Shown here one piece after another: positions 1 to 9,190 of a stretch of DNA of 64,000 nt. The number at the start of each line of letters is the position of its first letter. The stretch's first letter is position 1. The stretch is from Halomonas socia. Its GTDB lineage: Bacteria; Pseudomonadota; Gammaproteobacteria; Pseudomonadales; Halomonadaceae. Both the position numbers and the translations under genes were made by a program. The stretch is from the NCBI RefSeq assembly GCF_010977575.1, contig NZ_CP048812.1:3038001-3102000 (forward strand). Direction: 5' to 3'. Under the pieces are notes generated by a model. It searched no databases. It had not been told where the DNA came from and saw only the letters and a program-made list of their open reading frames with translations.

Positions 1-347
1 AGCCGCTCATTGCCAGAGCCGAGGGTGCCGACGTCACCGTAGCCGAACCAGGTGCGGCCCTCGCTGTCGAGCAGCCGGCTGATCGGCGTCTGGGTGCGGG
101 TGACGTCGTCGTGGGGGGTGTGCACCAGGCGCGGCGTCTCGAGGCGCTGATGGGGCCGGCCATCGGCGTCGAAGCGGGTCATGGTGGCGTCTTCGAGGTA
201 GTAGTCGGGCTCGCCGGCCGCATCGCGCGGCACCGGGCCGGGGCCAAAGCTGTCGCGCTGTTCGAACAGCGCCAGCACCCCGCCGAGCAGCAGCAGGAGC
301 AGCAGCAGCCATAGCTTGTAGGAGGGGCGCGGCAGGCGGATGATCAT
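1..347 (-). CDS. lptC: LPS export protein LptC (3' end cut by window edge)
   Basis: Bitopic inner-membrane protein of the Lpt bridge that moves LPS from the LptBFG ABC transporter towards LptA. About 115 N-terminal residues are visible. They open with MIIRLPRPSYKLW and a leucine-rich membrane anchor (residues about 13-30), followed by periplasmic sequence containing YYLEDATMTRFDADGRPHQR, typical of the start of the LptC beta-jellyroll. The ATG at 347 lies 3 bases after the kdsC stop, so the two genes are probably cotranscribed. The C-terminal part lies beyond position 1. The kdsD-kdsC-lptC order is the classic one and supports the call. Confidence 0.88.
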   Translation of the reverse strand, partial: MIIRLPRPSYKLWLLLLLLLLGGVLALFEQRDSFGPGPVPRDAAGEPDYYLEDATMTRFDADGRPHQRLETPRLVHTPHDDVTRTQTPISRLLDSEGRTWFGYGDVGTLGSGNER

Positions 348-350
348 GGC

Positions 351-908
351 TCAGCGCTTCCCGTGCAGGAAGGTGTCGACTACCGCGCCCCAGTGGCCCT
401 GGGCCTGGAGCAGCGCATCGCAGATCTCACGCACCGCGCCGTGGCCGCCGGGGCGCTGGGTAACCCAGTCGGCGTGGGCGCGGATGTAATCCGGGGCGTT
501 GGGTACGCTGATGCCGAGCCCTGCACGCTTGATGGCCGCCAGGTCAGGCAGGTCGTCGCCGCCGTAGGCCACCTGCTCGAGCCCCAGGCCAAGTCGCTGG
601 CACAGCTCGCGCAGCGCGGCGAGTTTGTCCTCGCGGCCCTGCAGCACATGGTCGATGCCCAGCGCCGCGGCACGCTGGCTGACCATCGGCGAGTCGCGCC
701 CGGTGATCAAGGCCACCTCCAGGCCGGCTTGGCGCAGCAACTTGACGCCGTGGCCGTCCTGGGTATGAAACGCCTTGATCTCGATGCCGTCGGCCTGGAA
801 ATAGAGGCGGCCGTCGGTGAACACGCCGTCGACGTCCAGTGCCAGCAGGCGAACGTGGCGGGCCCGGTCGATCAGTGCCGGGGGGAGGGACGGGGTGTCT
901 GGGTTCAT
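351..908 (-). CDS. kdsC: 3-deoxy-D-manno-octulosonate 8-phosphate phosphatase KdsC
   Basis: HAD-superfamily phosphatase that removes phosphate from Kdo-8-P in the cytoplasm, giving Kdo for the LPS inner core. The 185-residue protein has motif I DVDGVFTDG (nucleophile D25, acid D27), motif II around LITGRDS, a Lys in the GREDKL region, and the metal-binding GGDDLPD loop. It lacks a large cap, as expected for C0 KdsC tetramers. The gene sits 8 bases after kdsD and 3 bases before lptC. Length is normal for the family and there are no signs of decay. Confidence 0.96.
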   Translation of the reverse strand: MNPDTPSLPPALIDRARHVRLLALDVDGVFTDGRLYFQADGIEIKAFHTQDGHGVKLLRQAGLEVALITGRDSPMVSQRAAALGIDHVLQGREDKLAALRELCQRLGLGLEQVAYGGDDLPDLAAIKRAGLGISVPNAPDYIRAHADWVTQRPGGHGAVREICDALLQAQGHWGAVVDTFLHGKR

Positions 909-916
909 GAATTCTC

Positions 917-1897
917 CTAGATAACGCCGCTGGTCAGCAGGTCGTGCATATGCAGGGCGCCTACCGGGCGGCCCTGGTCGTCGACCACCGCCAGGGCGGT
1001 GATGCGGTTGTCCTCCATCACGCGCACCGCTTCGGCGGCCAGTACCTCGGCGCCGATGCGCTTGCCGGGGCGGGTCATGACCTCGTCGACCTTGAGCGAG
1101 CGCAGGTCGGCATACTGGTCGAGCGTACGCCGCAGGTCACCGTCGGTATAGACCCCGGCCAGCAGGCCCTGTTCATCGACCACGCAGGTGAAGCCGAGGC
1201 CCTGGTGGGTAATCTCGAGCAGCGCGTCACGCAGCGGGCTGCCGAGCGGTACCTGGGGCAGGCGGCTGCCCTGGTGCATCAGGTCACCGACCTTGAGCAG
1301 CAGGCGTCGGCCGAGGCTGCCGCCGGGGTGCGACAGGGCAAATTCCTCGGCGGTGAAGCCGCGTGCCTCGAGCAGCGCCACCGCCAGCGCATCGCCAAGC
1401 GCCAGGGCGGCGGTGGTCGAGGCGGTGGGTGCCAGGTCGAGGGGGCAGGCCTCGCGGGCCACGGCGGCATTGAGGTGGGCATCGGCGTGGCGCGCCAGCG
1501 TCGAGCCGGGACGCCCGGTCATGCTGATCAACGGCGTGCCCATGCGCTTGAGCAGCGGCAGCAGGGCGGTGACCTCGCTAGTCTCGCCGGAGTTCGACAG
1601 TGCCAGGACCACGTCGCCGCGGGTGATCATGCCCAGATCGCCGTGGCTGGCTTCGCCGGGATGCACGAAGAACGCCGGCGTGCCGGTGCTGGCCAGGGTA
1701 GCGGCGATCTTGCCGGCGATATGCCCCGACTTGCCCATGCCGGTGACCACCACGCGGCCGTTGCAGTCGAGCATCAGCTGGCAGGCACGATCGAAATCGG
1801 CGTCCAACTGAGCACCGAGCGCAGCGATGGCCTGCTGCTCGAGGTCGAGGGTGCGCCAGGCGCTGGCACGAAACACGGAGTCAGGGGTGTCGGTCAT
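917..1897 (-). CDS. kdsD: D-arabinose 5-phosphate isomerase KdsD
   Basis: Converts D-ribulose 5-phosphate to D-arabinose 5-phosphate, the first committed step to Kdo. The 326-residue protein has an N-terminal SIS sugar-isomerase domain (GMGKSGHIAGK near residue 50, SNSGET near 100) followed by two CBS domains (about 205-326), the standard KdsD layout. I chose the ATG at 1897 because it gives the usual family length. A TTG at 1933 in frame would add 12 residues that are not expected in the family. It is followed by kdsC and lptC on the same strand. Confidence 0.95.
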   Translation of the reverse strand: MTDTPDSVFRASAWRTLDLEQQAIAALGAQLDADFDRACQLMLDCNGRVVVTGMGKSGHIAGKIAATLASTGTPAFFVHPGEASHGDLGMITRGDVVLALSNSGETSEVTALLPLLKRMGTPLISMTGRPGSTLARHADAHLNAAVAREACPLDLAPTASTTAALALGDALAVALLEARGFTAEEFALSHPGGSLGRRLLLKVGDLMHQGSRLPQVPLGSPLRDALLEITHQGLGFTCVVDEQGLLAGVYTDGDLRRTLDQYADLRSLKVDEVMTRPGKRIGAEVLAAEAVRVMEDNRITALAVVDDQGRPVGALHMHDLLTSGVI

Positions 1898-1967
1898 GGC
1901 GATGATTGTTGCCGGTTGTGGCGCGTGGCTCAAGTGTGGCGCCTCGCGCGAGTTCAGTATTCGGCGC

Positions 1968-2903
1968 TCACAGACTCAACGCCAGCCAGCCGAGATAGCC
2001 GCCATACAGCACTGCCAGCACGCCGCCGGGCAGGCGGCCGATGGCGCCATGGCGCTGCCACAGCAGTAGCGCACCGAGCAGCAGGGTCAGGGTCAGCATG
2101 GTCGGGAAGTCGCGGCTGGCGGCAGCGGGGTCGATGGGGCCAGGGGCCAGCATGCCGGGAATCGGCAGCACCACCAGCATGTTGAACAGGTTGGAGCCGA
2201 TCACGTTGCCGATGGCGATGTCGTGGTGGCGCTTGAGTGCGCTCGAGATGCAGGCGGCCAGCTCGGGCAGGCTGGTGCCGATGGCAACGATGCTCAGGCC
2301 GATGACCAGTTCGCTGATGCCGAAGCTGCGTGCCAGTTCGCTGGCGCCCCACACCAGCAGGCGCGAGCTGGCTATCAGCAGCAGCAGCGTCAGCGCCAGC
2401 CAGGCCAGCGCCCTGGGCAGTGTCATGTCCGGCACCTGGCCGGGTGCCTCTTCGTCGGGGGTGTCGGCACGGAACAGCCACCACAGGCTGAAGCCCAGCA
2501 GCGCTAGCAGAAACAGCGCATCGAAGCGCCCGAGGATGCCGTTGGCCAGCGCATAGCCCGCCAGCCCGGTGGCACCAAGCAGCAGCGGCAGCTCGCGGCG
2601 CACGATGGAGAAGCGTACCGGGATCGGTGCCACCAGTGCGGTGATGCCCAGCACCAGGCCGATATTGGCGATATTGGAGCCCAGGGCATTGCCCGTGGCG
2701 AGATTGGGCACGCCGTCCAGGGCGGCCATGATCGAGACCAGGATCTCGGGCGCCGAGGTGCCCAGCGCGACGATGGTCATGCCGATCAGCAGGGTGCTCA
2801 TCCCGGCGCGATACGCAGTGGCGGCGGCGGCACCGACGAAGCGATCGGCGCTCCACAACAGGCCGATCAGGCCGACCAGAATGGTGATCAGGGGTAACAG
2901 CAT
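1968..2903 (-). CDS. Calcium/sodium antiporter, YrbG family
   Basis: Inner-membrane cation exchanger of the Ca2+/cation antiporter superfamily. The 311-residue protein is an inverted duplication of about five membrane segments each. It carries both alpha-repeat signatures: ALGTSAPE with GNALGSNIANIG in the first half, and AIGTSLPELAA with GNVIGSNLFNML in the second. The acidic residue in each GTS-PE motif is the expected Ca2+ ligand. The ATG at 2903 is preferred. The open frame extends upstream to 3221, but that part has no membrane character and overlaps mlaF. As in E. coli it precedes kdsD. The substrate is inferred from the family. Confidence 0.9.
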   Translation of the reverse strand: MLLPLITILVGLIGLLWSADRFVGAAAATAYRAGMSTLLIGMTIVALGTSAPEILVSIMAALDGVPNLATGNALGSNIANIGLVLGITALVAPIPVRFSIVRRELPLLLGATGLAGYALANGILGRFDALFLLALLGFSLWWLFRADTPDEEAPGQVPDMTLPRALAWLALTLLLLIASSRLLVWGASELARSFGISELVIGLSIVAIGTSLPELAACISSALKRHHDIAIGNVIGSNLFNMLVVLPIPGMLAPGPIDPAAASRDFPTMLTLTLLLGALLLWQRHGAIGRLPGGVLAVLYGGYLGWLALSL

Positions 2904-3081
2904 GATGATGAGGTGGCGGTCCGGTGCGCGACTGATAAGAAGGCGCCAATTAAACGCGCCTTGGACCGGGGGTGCAAGACGAGACGAGATGTCGATGATG
3001 CGTTGCCGCAACTCTCGCTGGCGAGGGCTGTCGCAGTTAGGATACGATGTTCGATAATTTTTCTCGACGAGATGGCACGCG
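2904..3081. promoter_or_regulatory. Divergent intergenic region between yrbG-like gene and mlaF
   Basis: This 178-base gap separates the leftward yrbG-kdsDC-lptC genes from the rightward mla operon and should hold both promoters. On the plus strand a weak candidate for mlaF is TGGCGA at 3019 and TACGAT at 3043 with an 18-base spacer. I see no strong promoter for the minus strand and no clear operator. Confidence 0.3.
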
Positions 3082-3894
3082 ATGAGTGATTCGCCCTTCG
3101 TGGTGATCGACGGCCTGCACTTCTCTCGCGGTGACAAGGATATCTTCCGCGGCGTGTCGCTAAACATTCCGCGTGGCAAGATCACCGCGATCATGGGGCC
3201 CAGCGGCACCGGCAAGACCACCCTGCTTAAGCTGATCGGCGGCCAGTTGACTCCGGATGCCGGGCGGGTGGAGATCGACGGTCAGCGCGTGCACGCGCTG
3301 TCGCGCAAGGTGCTGTTTCGGCTGCGCCGGCGGATGGGGATGCTGTTTCAAAGCGGTGCGCTGTTCTCCGATCTGAGCGTGTTCGAGAATGTCGCCTTTC
3401 CGCTACGCGTGCATACCGACCTGCCCGAGGCAATGGTCCGCGACCTGGTGCTGATGAAGCTCGAGGCGGTAGGCCTGCGCGGCGCGCGAGAGCTGATGCC
3501 GTCCGAACTGTCGGGTGGCATGACGCGGCGCGTGGCGCTGGCCCGGGCACTGGCGCTGGATCCCGAGCTGATCCTCTACGATGAGCCGTTCGTCGGCCAG
3601 GATCCGATCTCGATGGGCGTGCTGGTGCAACTGATCAAGCGGGTCAACGAGGCGCTGGGCCTGACCGCGGTGGTGGTCTCCCACGATATCAAGGAGACGC
3701 TGTCGATCGCCGACTACGTCTATGTCATCGCCGACGGCCAGGTCATGGCCCATGGCACGCCGGCGACCCTCGACGTCGACCAGGACCCGCGGGTCAGTCA
3801 GTTCGTGCACGGCGAAGCCGATGGCCCTGTGCCCTTTCACTATCCGGCGCCGGACTTTCGACATGACATGCTGGGTGCGGGAGGCTCGCGATGA
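3082..3894 (+). CDS. mlaF: Phospholipid transport ATPase MlaF
   Basis: Cytoplasmic ATPase of the MlaFEDB complex, which moves phospholipids between the inner membrane and MlaC to keep the outer membrane asymmetric. The 270-residue protein has Walker [10 protein letters not shown] (39-47), the ABC signature in the MlaF form LSGGMTRR (143-150), Walker B LILYDEP (163-169) and a switch His in VVVSHD. The start is ATG 3082. The stop overlaps the mlaE start (ATGA), so the first two genes are translationally coupled. Confidence 0.96.
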   Translation: MSDSPFVVIDGLHFSRGDKDIFRGVSLNIPRGKITAIMGPSGTGKTTLLKLIGGQLTPDAGRVEIDGQRVHALSRKVLFRLRRRMGMLFQSGALFSDLSVFENVAFPLRVHTDLPEAMVRDLVLMKLEAVGLRGARELMPSELSGGMTRRVALARALALDPELILYDEPFVGQDPISMGVLVQLIKRVNEALGLTAVVVSHDIKETLSIADYVYVIADGQVMAHGTPATLDVDQDPRVSQFVHGEADGPVPFHYPAPDFRHDMLGAGGSR

Positions 3895-4673
3895 TCCGGC
3901 ATATCGCAGGGTTGGGGCGACGCGGCTGCGAGCTGCTCGAAGCCATGGGGCGTGCCGGGCTGTTCCTGGCGCAGTCGGCGGTGGGTGTGCCGTCCCGAGA
4001 AGGGTTCTATCTGTGGCTGCGCCAGATGCATTTCGTCGGCGTGCTGTCGCTGGCCATCGTCATGGTGTCGGGGCTGTTCATCGGCATGGTACTGGCGCTG
4101 CAAGGCTATACCATCCTGGTCGATTTCGGCGCCGAGCAGGCGCTGGGGCAGATGGTGGCGCTGTCGCTGCTGCGCGAGCTGTCGCCGGTGGTGGCGGCAC
4201 TGCTGTTCGCCGGCCGTGCCGGCTCGGCGCTGACCGCCGAGATCGGCCTGATGAAGGCCACCGAGCAGCTGTCGAGCATGGAGATGATCGGCGTCGACCC
4301 GCTGCGCCGGGTGGTGGCGCCGCGGCTGTGGGCGGGCTTCGTGGCGCTGCCGCTGCTTACCGTGGGCTTCAGCGTGGTCGGCATCTACGGCGGCTACCTG
4401 GTCGGCGTCGAGTGGCTCGGCGTGTTCGACGGCTCCTACTGGGGCAACATGCAGTCGAGCGTCGATTTCATCGGCGACGTCGGCAACGGCATGGTCAAGA
4501 GCCTGGTATTCGCTCTGGTGGTGACCTGGATTGCGGTGTTCCAGGGCTATGACCTGATCCCCACCTCCGAGGGTATCTCACGGGCCACCACGCGCACCGT
4601 GGTCTACTCCTCGCTGGCCGTACTGGGGCTGGATTTCGTATTGACCGCGGTAATGTTCGGCGGGCTGTCATGA
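3891..4673 (+). CDS. mlaE: Phospholipid transport permease MlaE
   Basis: Membrane subunit of the Mla transporter (MlaE/YrbE permease family), 260 residues with about five membrane-spanning helices. A conserved permease stretch is visible around residues 75-150 ([20 protein letters not shown], then [20 protein letters not shown]), the usual hallmark of the family. The start overlaps the mlaF stop by 4 bases. The mlaD start follows 16 bases after its stop. It is an ordinary full-length member. Confidence 0.96.
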   Translation: MIRHIAGLGRRGCELLEAMGRAGLFLAQSAVGVPSREGFYLWLRQMHFVGVLSLAIVMVSGLFIGMVLALQGYTILVDFGAEQALGQMVALSLLRELSPVVAALLFAGRAGSALTAEIGLMKATEQLSSMEMIGVDPLRRVVAPRLWAGFVALPLLTVGFSVVGIYGGYLVGVEWLGVFDGSYWGNMQSSVDFIGDVGNGMVKSLVFALVVTWIAVFQGYDLIPTSEGISRATTRTVVYSSLAVLGLDFVLTAVMFGGLS

Positions 4674-4689
4674 TCAGCGGAGACAAGGC

Positions 4690-5154
4690 ATGAAGCGCAG
4701 CAAGGTAATGGAACTCGGCGTCGGGCTGTTCATGCTCGCAGGGATCCTGGGGCTGGTATTTCTCGGCCTGCGGGTCAGCGGGCTGACCCTTGGACCGTCC
4801 GGCGACACCTTCACCCTGGAGGCCAATTTTTCCAATATCGGCGGCCTCAAGCCGCGCGCCAAGGTGACCATGGCCGGTGTCAACGTCGGCCGAGTGTCGG
4901 CCATCGAACTGGATACCGACTGGTACGACGCGCGGGTGGTGATGGAACTGGACGGTACCCTTGAGGACCGCCTGTCGCGGGATACCACGGCGGCGATCCT
5001 CACCTCGGGCCTGCTCGGTGAGCAGTACATTGGCCTGTCGGTAGGCGGTGACCCCGAGACCCTGGCGGATGGTGACAGCATCCGCGATACCCAGTCGGCA
5101 CTGGTGTTGGAAGAACTCATCCAGCAATTCGTGTCCAACATGGTCAGTGACTGA
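4690..5154 (+). CDS. mlaD: MCE-domain substrate-binding protein MlaD
   Basis: Inner-membrane-anchored periplasmic protein that forms the hexameric lipid pore on top of MlaFE. The 154-residue protein has an N-terminal anchor (LGVGLFMLAGILGLVFLGL, about 8-26) and one MCE domain (about 35-115) with FSNIGGLKPRAKVTMAGV and LTSGLLGEQYIGLSVGG. The C-terminal tail, which forms the pore helix in relatives, is short and ends VSD. The stop at 5152-5154 is followed by mlaC after 23 bases. Confidence 0.95.
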   Translation: MKRSKVMELGVGLFMLAGILGLVFLGLRVSGLTLGPSGDTFTLEANFSNIGGLKPRAKVTMAGVNVGRVSAIELDTDWYDARVVMELDGTLEDRLSRDTTAAILTSGLLGEQYIGLSVGGDPETLADGDSIRDTQSALVLEELIQQFVSNMVSD

Positions 5155-5177
5155 TGACGTTAGTTCATGGAGGTGTT

Positions 5178-5843
5178 ATGCGCGCGGCATATAGGCGTTA
5201 CTTGTCTGCTGCGGTGGCCCTGTTGGCCGCCTTGGCGATGTTGATGGTCGGGCCGGCCCAGGCGCAGCAGCCTAGCCAGACCCCGGAACAGCTGATTCGT
5301 ACCAGCATCGATGAGCTGATGGGCGAGATCGAGGGGCGTAGGGACTACTTTACCAACAATGTCGACGAGCTCGAGGCGCTGGTCGATGACAACCTGGACG
5401 ATATCGCCGACTTTCGCTATATCGGCGCCAGCGTGATGGGGCGCTATTTCCAGAACGCCACGCCCGAGCAGCGCAGCCGGTTCGTGAACACCTTCCGTCA
5501 GACCCTGATCGATACCTACACCAGGGGCCTGGTGACCTTCGACTACCGCGAGCTGCGGGTGCTCGACAGCCAGCGCGAGTCGCGTCACGAGGATCAGGCC
5601 AGCGTGGCCATGGAAGTGGTGGCCACCGATGGCCAGGTCTATCCGGTCAGCTACTCGCTGCGCCTCAGCGACGGCGAGTGGAAGGTGGTCAACGTGATCG
5701 TCAACGGCATCAACCTGGGGCTGACCTTCCGCAATCAGTTCGATCAGGCGATGCGCGATCACGGTCGCGACTACGATGCGGTCATCGACGGTTGGGCGCC
5801 GGAGGTGGGCGTCGACGAGCTGGAGGAGGGCGGCTCGGCATGA
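5178..5843 (+). CDS. mlaC: Periplasmic phospholipid-binding protein MlaC
   Basis: Soluble periplasmic carrier that shuttles phospholipid between the outer-membrane MlaA complex and MlaFEDB. The 221-residue precursor has a signal peptide (Arg-rich start, hydrophobic core LSAAVALLAALAMLMV, cleavage probably after AQA near residue 30). The mature body has the Tol-Tol-Ttg2 fold signature: RYFQNATPEQRSRFVNTFRQ and the downstream TLIDTYTRGL. I chose ATG 5178, which has a GGAGG ribosome site at 5169. An upstream in-frame ATG at 5154 would place extra residues before the signal peptide. Confidence 0.94.
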   Translation: MRAAYRRYLSAAVALLAALAMLMVGPAQAQQPSQTPEQLIRTSIDELMGEIEGRRDYFTNNVDELEALVDDNLDDIADFRYIGASVMGRYFQNATPEQRSRFVNTFRQTLIDTYTRGLVTFDYRELRVLDSQRESRHEDQASVAMEVVATDGQVYPVSYSLRLSDGEWKVVNVIVNGINLGLTFRNQFDQAMRDHGRDYDAVIDGWAPEVGVDELEEGGSA

Positions 5844-6172
5844 GCCGCCTGCTCGACGAGGCTGGCGTGCGCCTCGATGCCGAGGGCCGGTGTCTGGCGG
5901 TCAGCGGCGACGTCGATTTCGAGGTCGCTGCGGCCTTGGCTGCCAGCGGCAGCGAGTGGCTCGCCCGGCAGCCGTCCGCTACCCGTCTGGTGCTCGACCT
6001 GAGCGGCGTCGAGCGGGTCAGCAGCGCGGCACTCAGCGTGCTGCTCGAGTGGACCCGCCGCGCCGAGGCCGCGGGGCTGGTTATCGAGGGCGTCACGCTA
6101 TCGGCGCCGCTGGTGCGACTGACGCGCATCGCCGGCCTCGATACGCTTCTGCCCGACGCCACGGCGGCTTGA
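5840..6172 (+). CDS. mlaB: STAS-domain protein MlaB
   Basis: Small cytoplasmic STAS-domain subunit (110 residues) that binds MlaF and is needed for assembly and activity of the Mla transporter. The STAS core is visible at residues about 43-60 with LVLDLSGVERVSSAALSVLL, including the conserved Ser-Ser and hydrophobic strand. The ATG at 5840 overlaps the mlaC stop (ATGA). It ends the mla operon. In related genomes the next gene is ibaG, but here the two are separated by an insertion element and repeats. Confidence 0.92.
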   Translation: MSRLLDEAGVRLDAEGRCLAVSGDVDFEVAAALAASGSEWLARQPSATRLVLDLSGVERVSSAALSVLLEWTRRAEAAGLVIEGVTLSAPLVRLTRIAGLDTLLPDATAA

Positions 6173-6220
6173 TGGTTCGTACTCGCCGACGTTGATATCC
6201 CGGCATATGCAACTAACCCC

Positions 6221-6238
6221 ATCGCGATTGAAATCGCT
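6221..6238 (-). repeat. REP half-unit, left fragment of a REP split by the insertion element
   Basis: The bases at 6221-6238 (ATCGCGATTGAAATCGCT) match the REP unit at 7404-7427 up to its centre and then stop where the insertion element begins. Joining 6238 to 7325 rebuilds a REP that aligns without gaps to the intact copy over its core, with few mismatches. It is therefore the left part of a REP interrupted by the element. Confidence 0.8.
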
Positions 6239-6254
6239 TATATGGACCCGTCCC

Positions 6255-6500
6255 GTTGTGCAAGCCCGATTCGCCATGGCCGGGGTGAGACTGCACGCTT
6301 ATATCCGGCCTGTTCGCGGCACTCATTGGTGCCTGACCATGATGGGATGCGCGCTCTCCGCTCTGATCTCCCACTCGGCCTCAATATGGGCCATGCGATT
6401 TCACAGAGTGACGGAGAGCCGGTCTTACCTGTCGTGCCATCAACGCTCGTGCCTGCGCAACCTCCGGGAATTTAGTGTGTTGCCGTTGCCACTCCTTGCG
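6255..6500 (-). ncRNA. Possible bridge-RNA region at the right end of the IS1111-group element
   Basis: About 246 non-coding bases lie between the recombinase stop and the right-end inverted repeat. In the IS1111 group the structured RNA that guides target and donor recognition is encoded downstream of the recombinase, in exactly this place. In IS110-group relatives it lies upstream. I can see the position and length but have not folded the RNA or matched its guide loops to the flanking REP bases, so this is an inference from element architecture. Confidence 0.4.
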
Positions 6501-7227
6501 TCACGGGGTGGCCGTGTAAACCGTGTCGCGTGCCATCACCGCCCAGCAGATCCGGCCCAACTTGTTGGCCAAGGCAACCGTGGCCTTGGCCGCCCCGCGC
6601 CGTGCCGCTAGTGCGCAGGCCCAGCGCGCCAGTCGCCCTGGCTGCTGCTGCCGCTGAAATGACCGCAGCGCTGCTCGGGCACCATGCACGAGCTGCCGAC
6701 GCACCTCGCCGTTACCGCGCTTGGAGATGCTCATCAGCCGCTCCTTGCCGCCGCTCGAGTGCTGGCGGGGTACCAGACCAATCGAGGCGCTGAAACAGCG
6801 GCCATTGGCGAACCGCCCTGGGTCGCCGATGTGGCAGGCCAGCAGGGTGGCATTCACCGGCCCGATACCGGGCACGCTCATCAGGCGCTGACACACCGGG
6901 GTGGTCTTGGCCAGCCGCGCCAGGCGCTGCTTCCGTGATCGCGCGGGCATCCTTGGCATCGTTCTTGTGGCCCAGCACGAAGGGCTTCACGTACTGAGGT
7001 GGAATCAACTGCACCTCGTGCCCCAGTGCTGTGATCTCCCTGGCCCAGTAGTGAGCGCCACCGCAGGCCTCCATGGCCACCGTACAGCACGGCAGCTGGG
7101 CCAATGTCTTGCGTAGCGCCGCGCGCGATACCTTCTTGCTGAACACTTCACGCCCCTGGTGATCGACCGCATGAAGGTGAAAAACATGCTTGGCGAGATC
7201 GATCCCGACGATGCTAATGTTGTTCAT
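6501..7227 (-). pseudogene. IS110-family recombinase (transposase), deleted and frameshifted
   Basis: The N-terminal part (7227 down to about 6928) has the DEDD RuvC-like domain: IVGIDLAKHVF, VAMEACGGAHYW and KNDAKDARAI supply the four acidic residues. The C-terminal part (about 6925 down to 6501, another frame) has the Tnp_20 domain with SVPGIGPVNATLLA, FSASIGLVPRQHSSGGK (serine of the second active site) and LMSISKRGN. Relatives have about 340 residues. Here some 100 residues between DARAITEA and RLARLAKTTPVCQRL are missing and the join is out of frame. The protein is almost certainly non-functional. Confidence 0.9.
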
Positions 7228-7324
7228 GGATGGACCCTCTTTCCGAGATGCCGTGTGGTGCCCCATGCACCCAGATGGCGTTCAAACTCATCTTGGCACA
7301 AGGGGGGACGGGTCCATCCCATTT

Positions 7325-7379
7325 CCCACGTTTGCCTTGGCGCCATGCGCTTGTGTGGGAGCAGCTTTAACCGCGACTC
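7325..7379 (+). repeat. REP/BIME unit (right part of split REP plus facing REP)
   Basis: This stretch carries the right end of the REP interrupted by the insertion element, a 35-base spacer shared with the next copy (7328-7362, one mismatch to 7425-7459), and a plus-oriented REP, TGTGGGAGCAGCTTTAACCG followed by CGACT. Two REPs in opposite orientation with a spacer make a BIME-like pair. Confidence 0.75.
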
Positions 7380-7403
7380 AGCCCGTCTTGGCCACCCAAC
7401 CCT

Positions 7404-7476
7404 ATCGCGAGTGAAATTGCTCCTACGTTTGCCTTGGCGCGATGCGCTTGTGTGGGAGCGAATTCATTCGCGATTG
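7404..7476. repeat. Intact REP/BIME pair
   Basis: A minus-oriented REP (7404-7427, ATCGCGAGTGAAATTGCTCC followed by TACG) is joined by the shared spacer to a plus-oriented REP (7451-7476), which contains GCGAATTCATTCGC, a perfect 6-bp-arm palindrome. The pair is a second copy of the unit at 7325-7379 together with 6221-6238. Confidence 0.78.
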
Positions 7477-7508
7477 CAGCGCGCAGCGCTGCCCTGGCAA
7501 GCAGCCTC

Positions 7509-7554
7509 ATCGAGATTGAAAACGCCCTCTGGCATCGCCAAGCGGGGCGCTTTT
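7509..7554 (+). repeat. Degenerate REP half with terminator-like hairpin
   Basis: Bases 7509-7527 resemble the minus-oriented REP core (ATCGAGATTGAAAACGCCC against ATCGCGATTGAAATCGCTC). They overlap a weak hairpin, with CGCCC near 7523 pairing with GGGCG near 7545 and followed by TTTT. It could be an old REP or a weak terminator. From here to the ibaG ribosome site I see nothing further. Confidence 0.4.
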
Positions 7555-7643
7555 GATTACCATTGGAACCCATTTGCGTCCCGCGTGCCCAGGGCACGCC
7601 GGTTACGGCGCTGACACATGTCATTCACAGGAGAGCTGCGCGC

Positions 7644-7892
7644 ATGCAACCCAGTGACGTCAAGGCGCTACTCGAGGCCCGTATCGATGGCTGCGATTTC
7701 CATATTCAGGGCGAAGGCTGCAATTTTCAGGTAACGGCGGTGGGCGAGGTGTTCGGCGAGCTGTCGCCGGTCAAGCGCCAGCAGTTGATCTACTCGGCGC
7801 TATCCGGCGAGATCGCCAGCGGTGCCCTGCACGCCATAAGCATCAAGACCTACACTCCCAGCCAGTGGCAGAATGCCGCCGATCGCGCCTGA
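7644..7892 (+). CDS. ibaG: BolA-family protein IbaG
   Basis: Small BolA-fold protein (82 residues) of the YrbA/IbaG branch, which partners monothiol glutaredoxin in Fe-S handling and acid stress. The family core is visible: IDGCDFHIQGEGCNFQV, then FGELSPVKRQQLIYSAL and the helix-turn HAISIKTYTP. I chose ATG 7644, preceded by AGGAG at 7629. A longer frame starting at 7563 has no ribosome site and adds sequence unlike the family. The gene sits directly upstream of murA, as in relatives, but has been cut off from mlaB by the insertion element. Confidence 0.92.
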   Translation: MQPSDVKALLEARIDGCDFHIQGEGCNFQVTAVGEVFGELSPVKRQQLIYSALSGEIASGALHAISIKTYTPSQWQNAADRA

Positions 7893-9170
<1,278 letters not shown>

Positions 9171-9190
9171 CTGACGACGTGAGTGAGCTG

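Larger units (their letters stand above)
6239..7324 (-). mobile_element. IS110-family (IS1111 group) insertion sequence, internally deleted
   Basis: The element is about 1086 bp and is bounded by a perfect 13-bp inverted repeat, ATGGACCCGTCCC at 6242-6254 and its complement at 7305-7317. Three bases lie outside the repeat on the side downstream of the recombinase gene, and seven bases outside on the upstream side. Subterminal repeats with this 7/3 arrangement are the known hallmark of the IS1111 group. There is no target duplication, as expected. The recombinase gene inside is broken by an internal deletion of roughly 300 bp, so the element cannot move by itself. It lies within a REP array, a known target type for this family. 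Confidence 0.85.

Noticed and set aside
2904-3221. N-terminal extension of the YrbG-like exchanger to 3221
   Set aside because: It would overlap mlaF, adds no membrane segments, and ATG 2903 gives the family's normal start.
6192-6611. Plus-strand frame across the insertion element end
   Set aside because: It crosses the inverted repeat and the antisense of the recombinase C-terminus; no recognisable domain.
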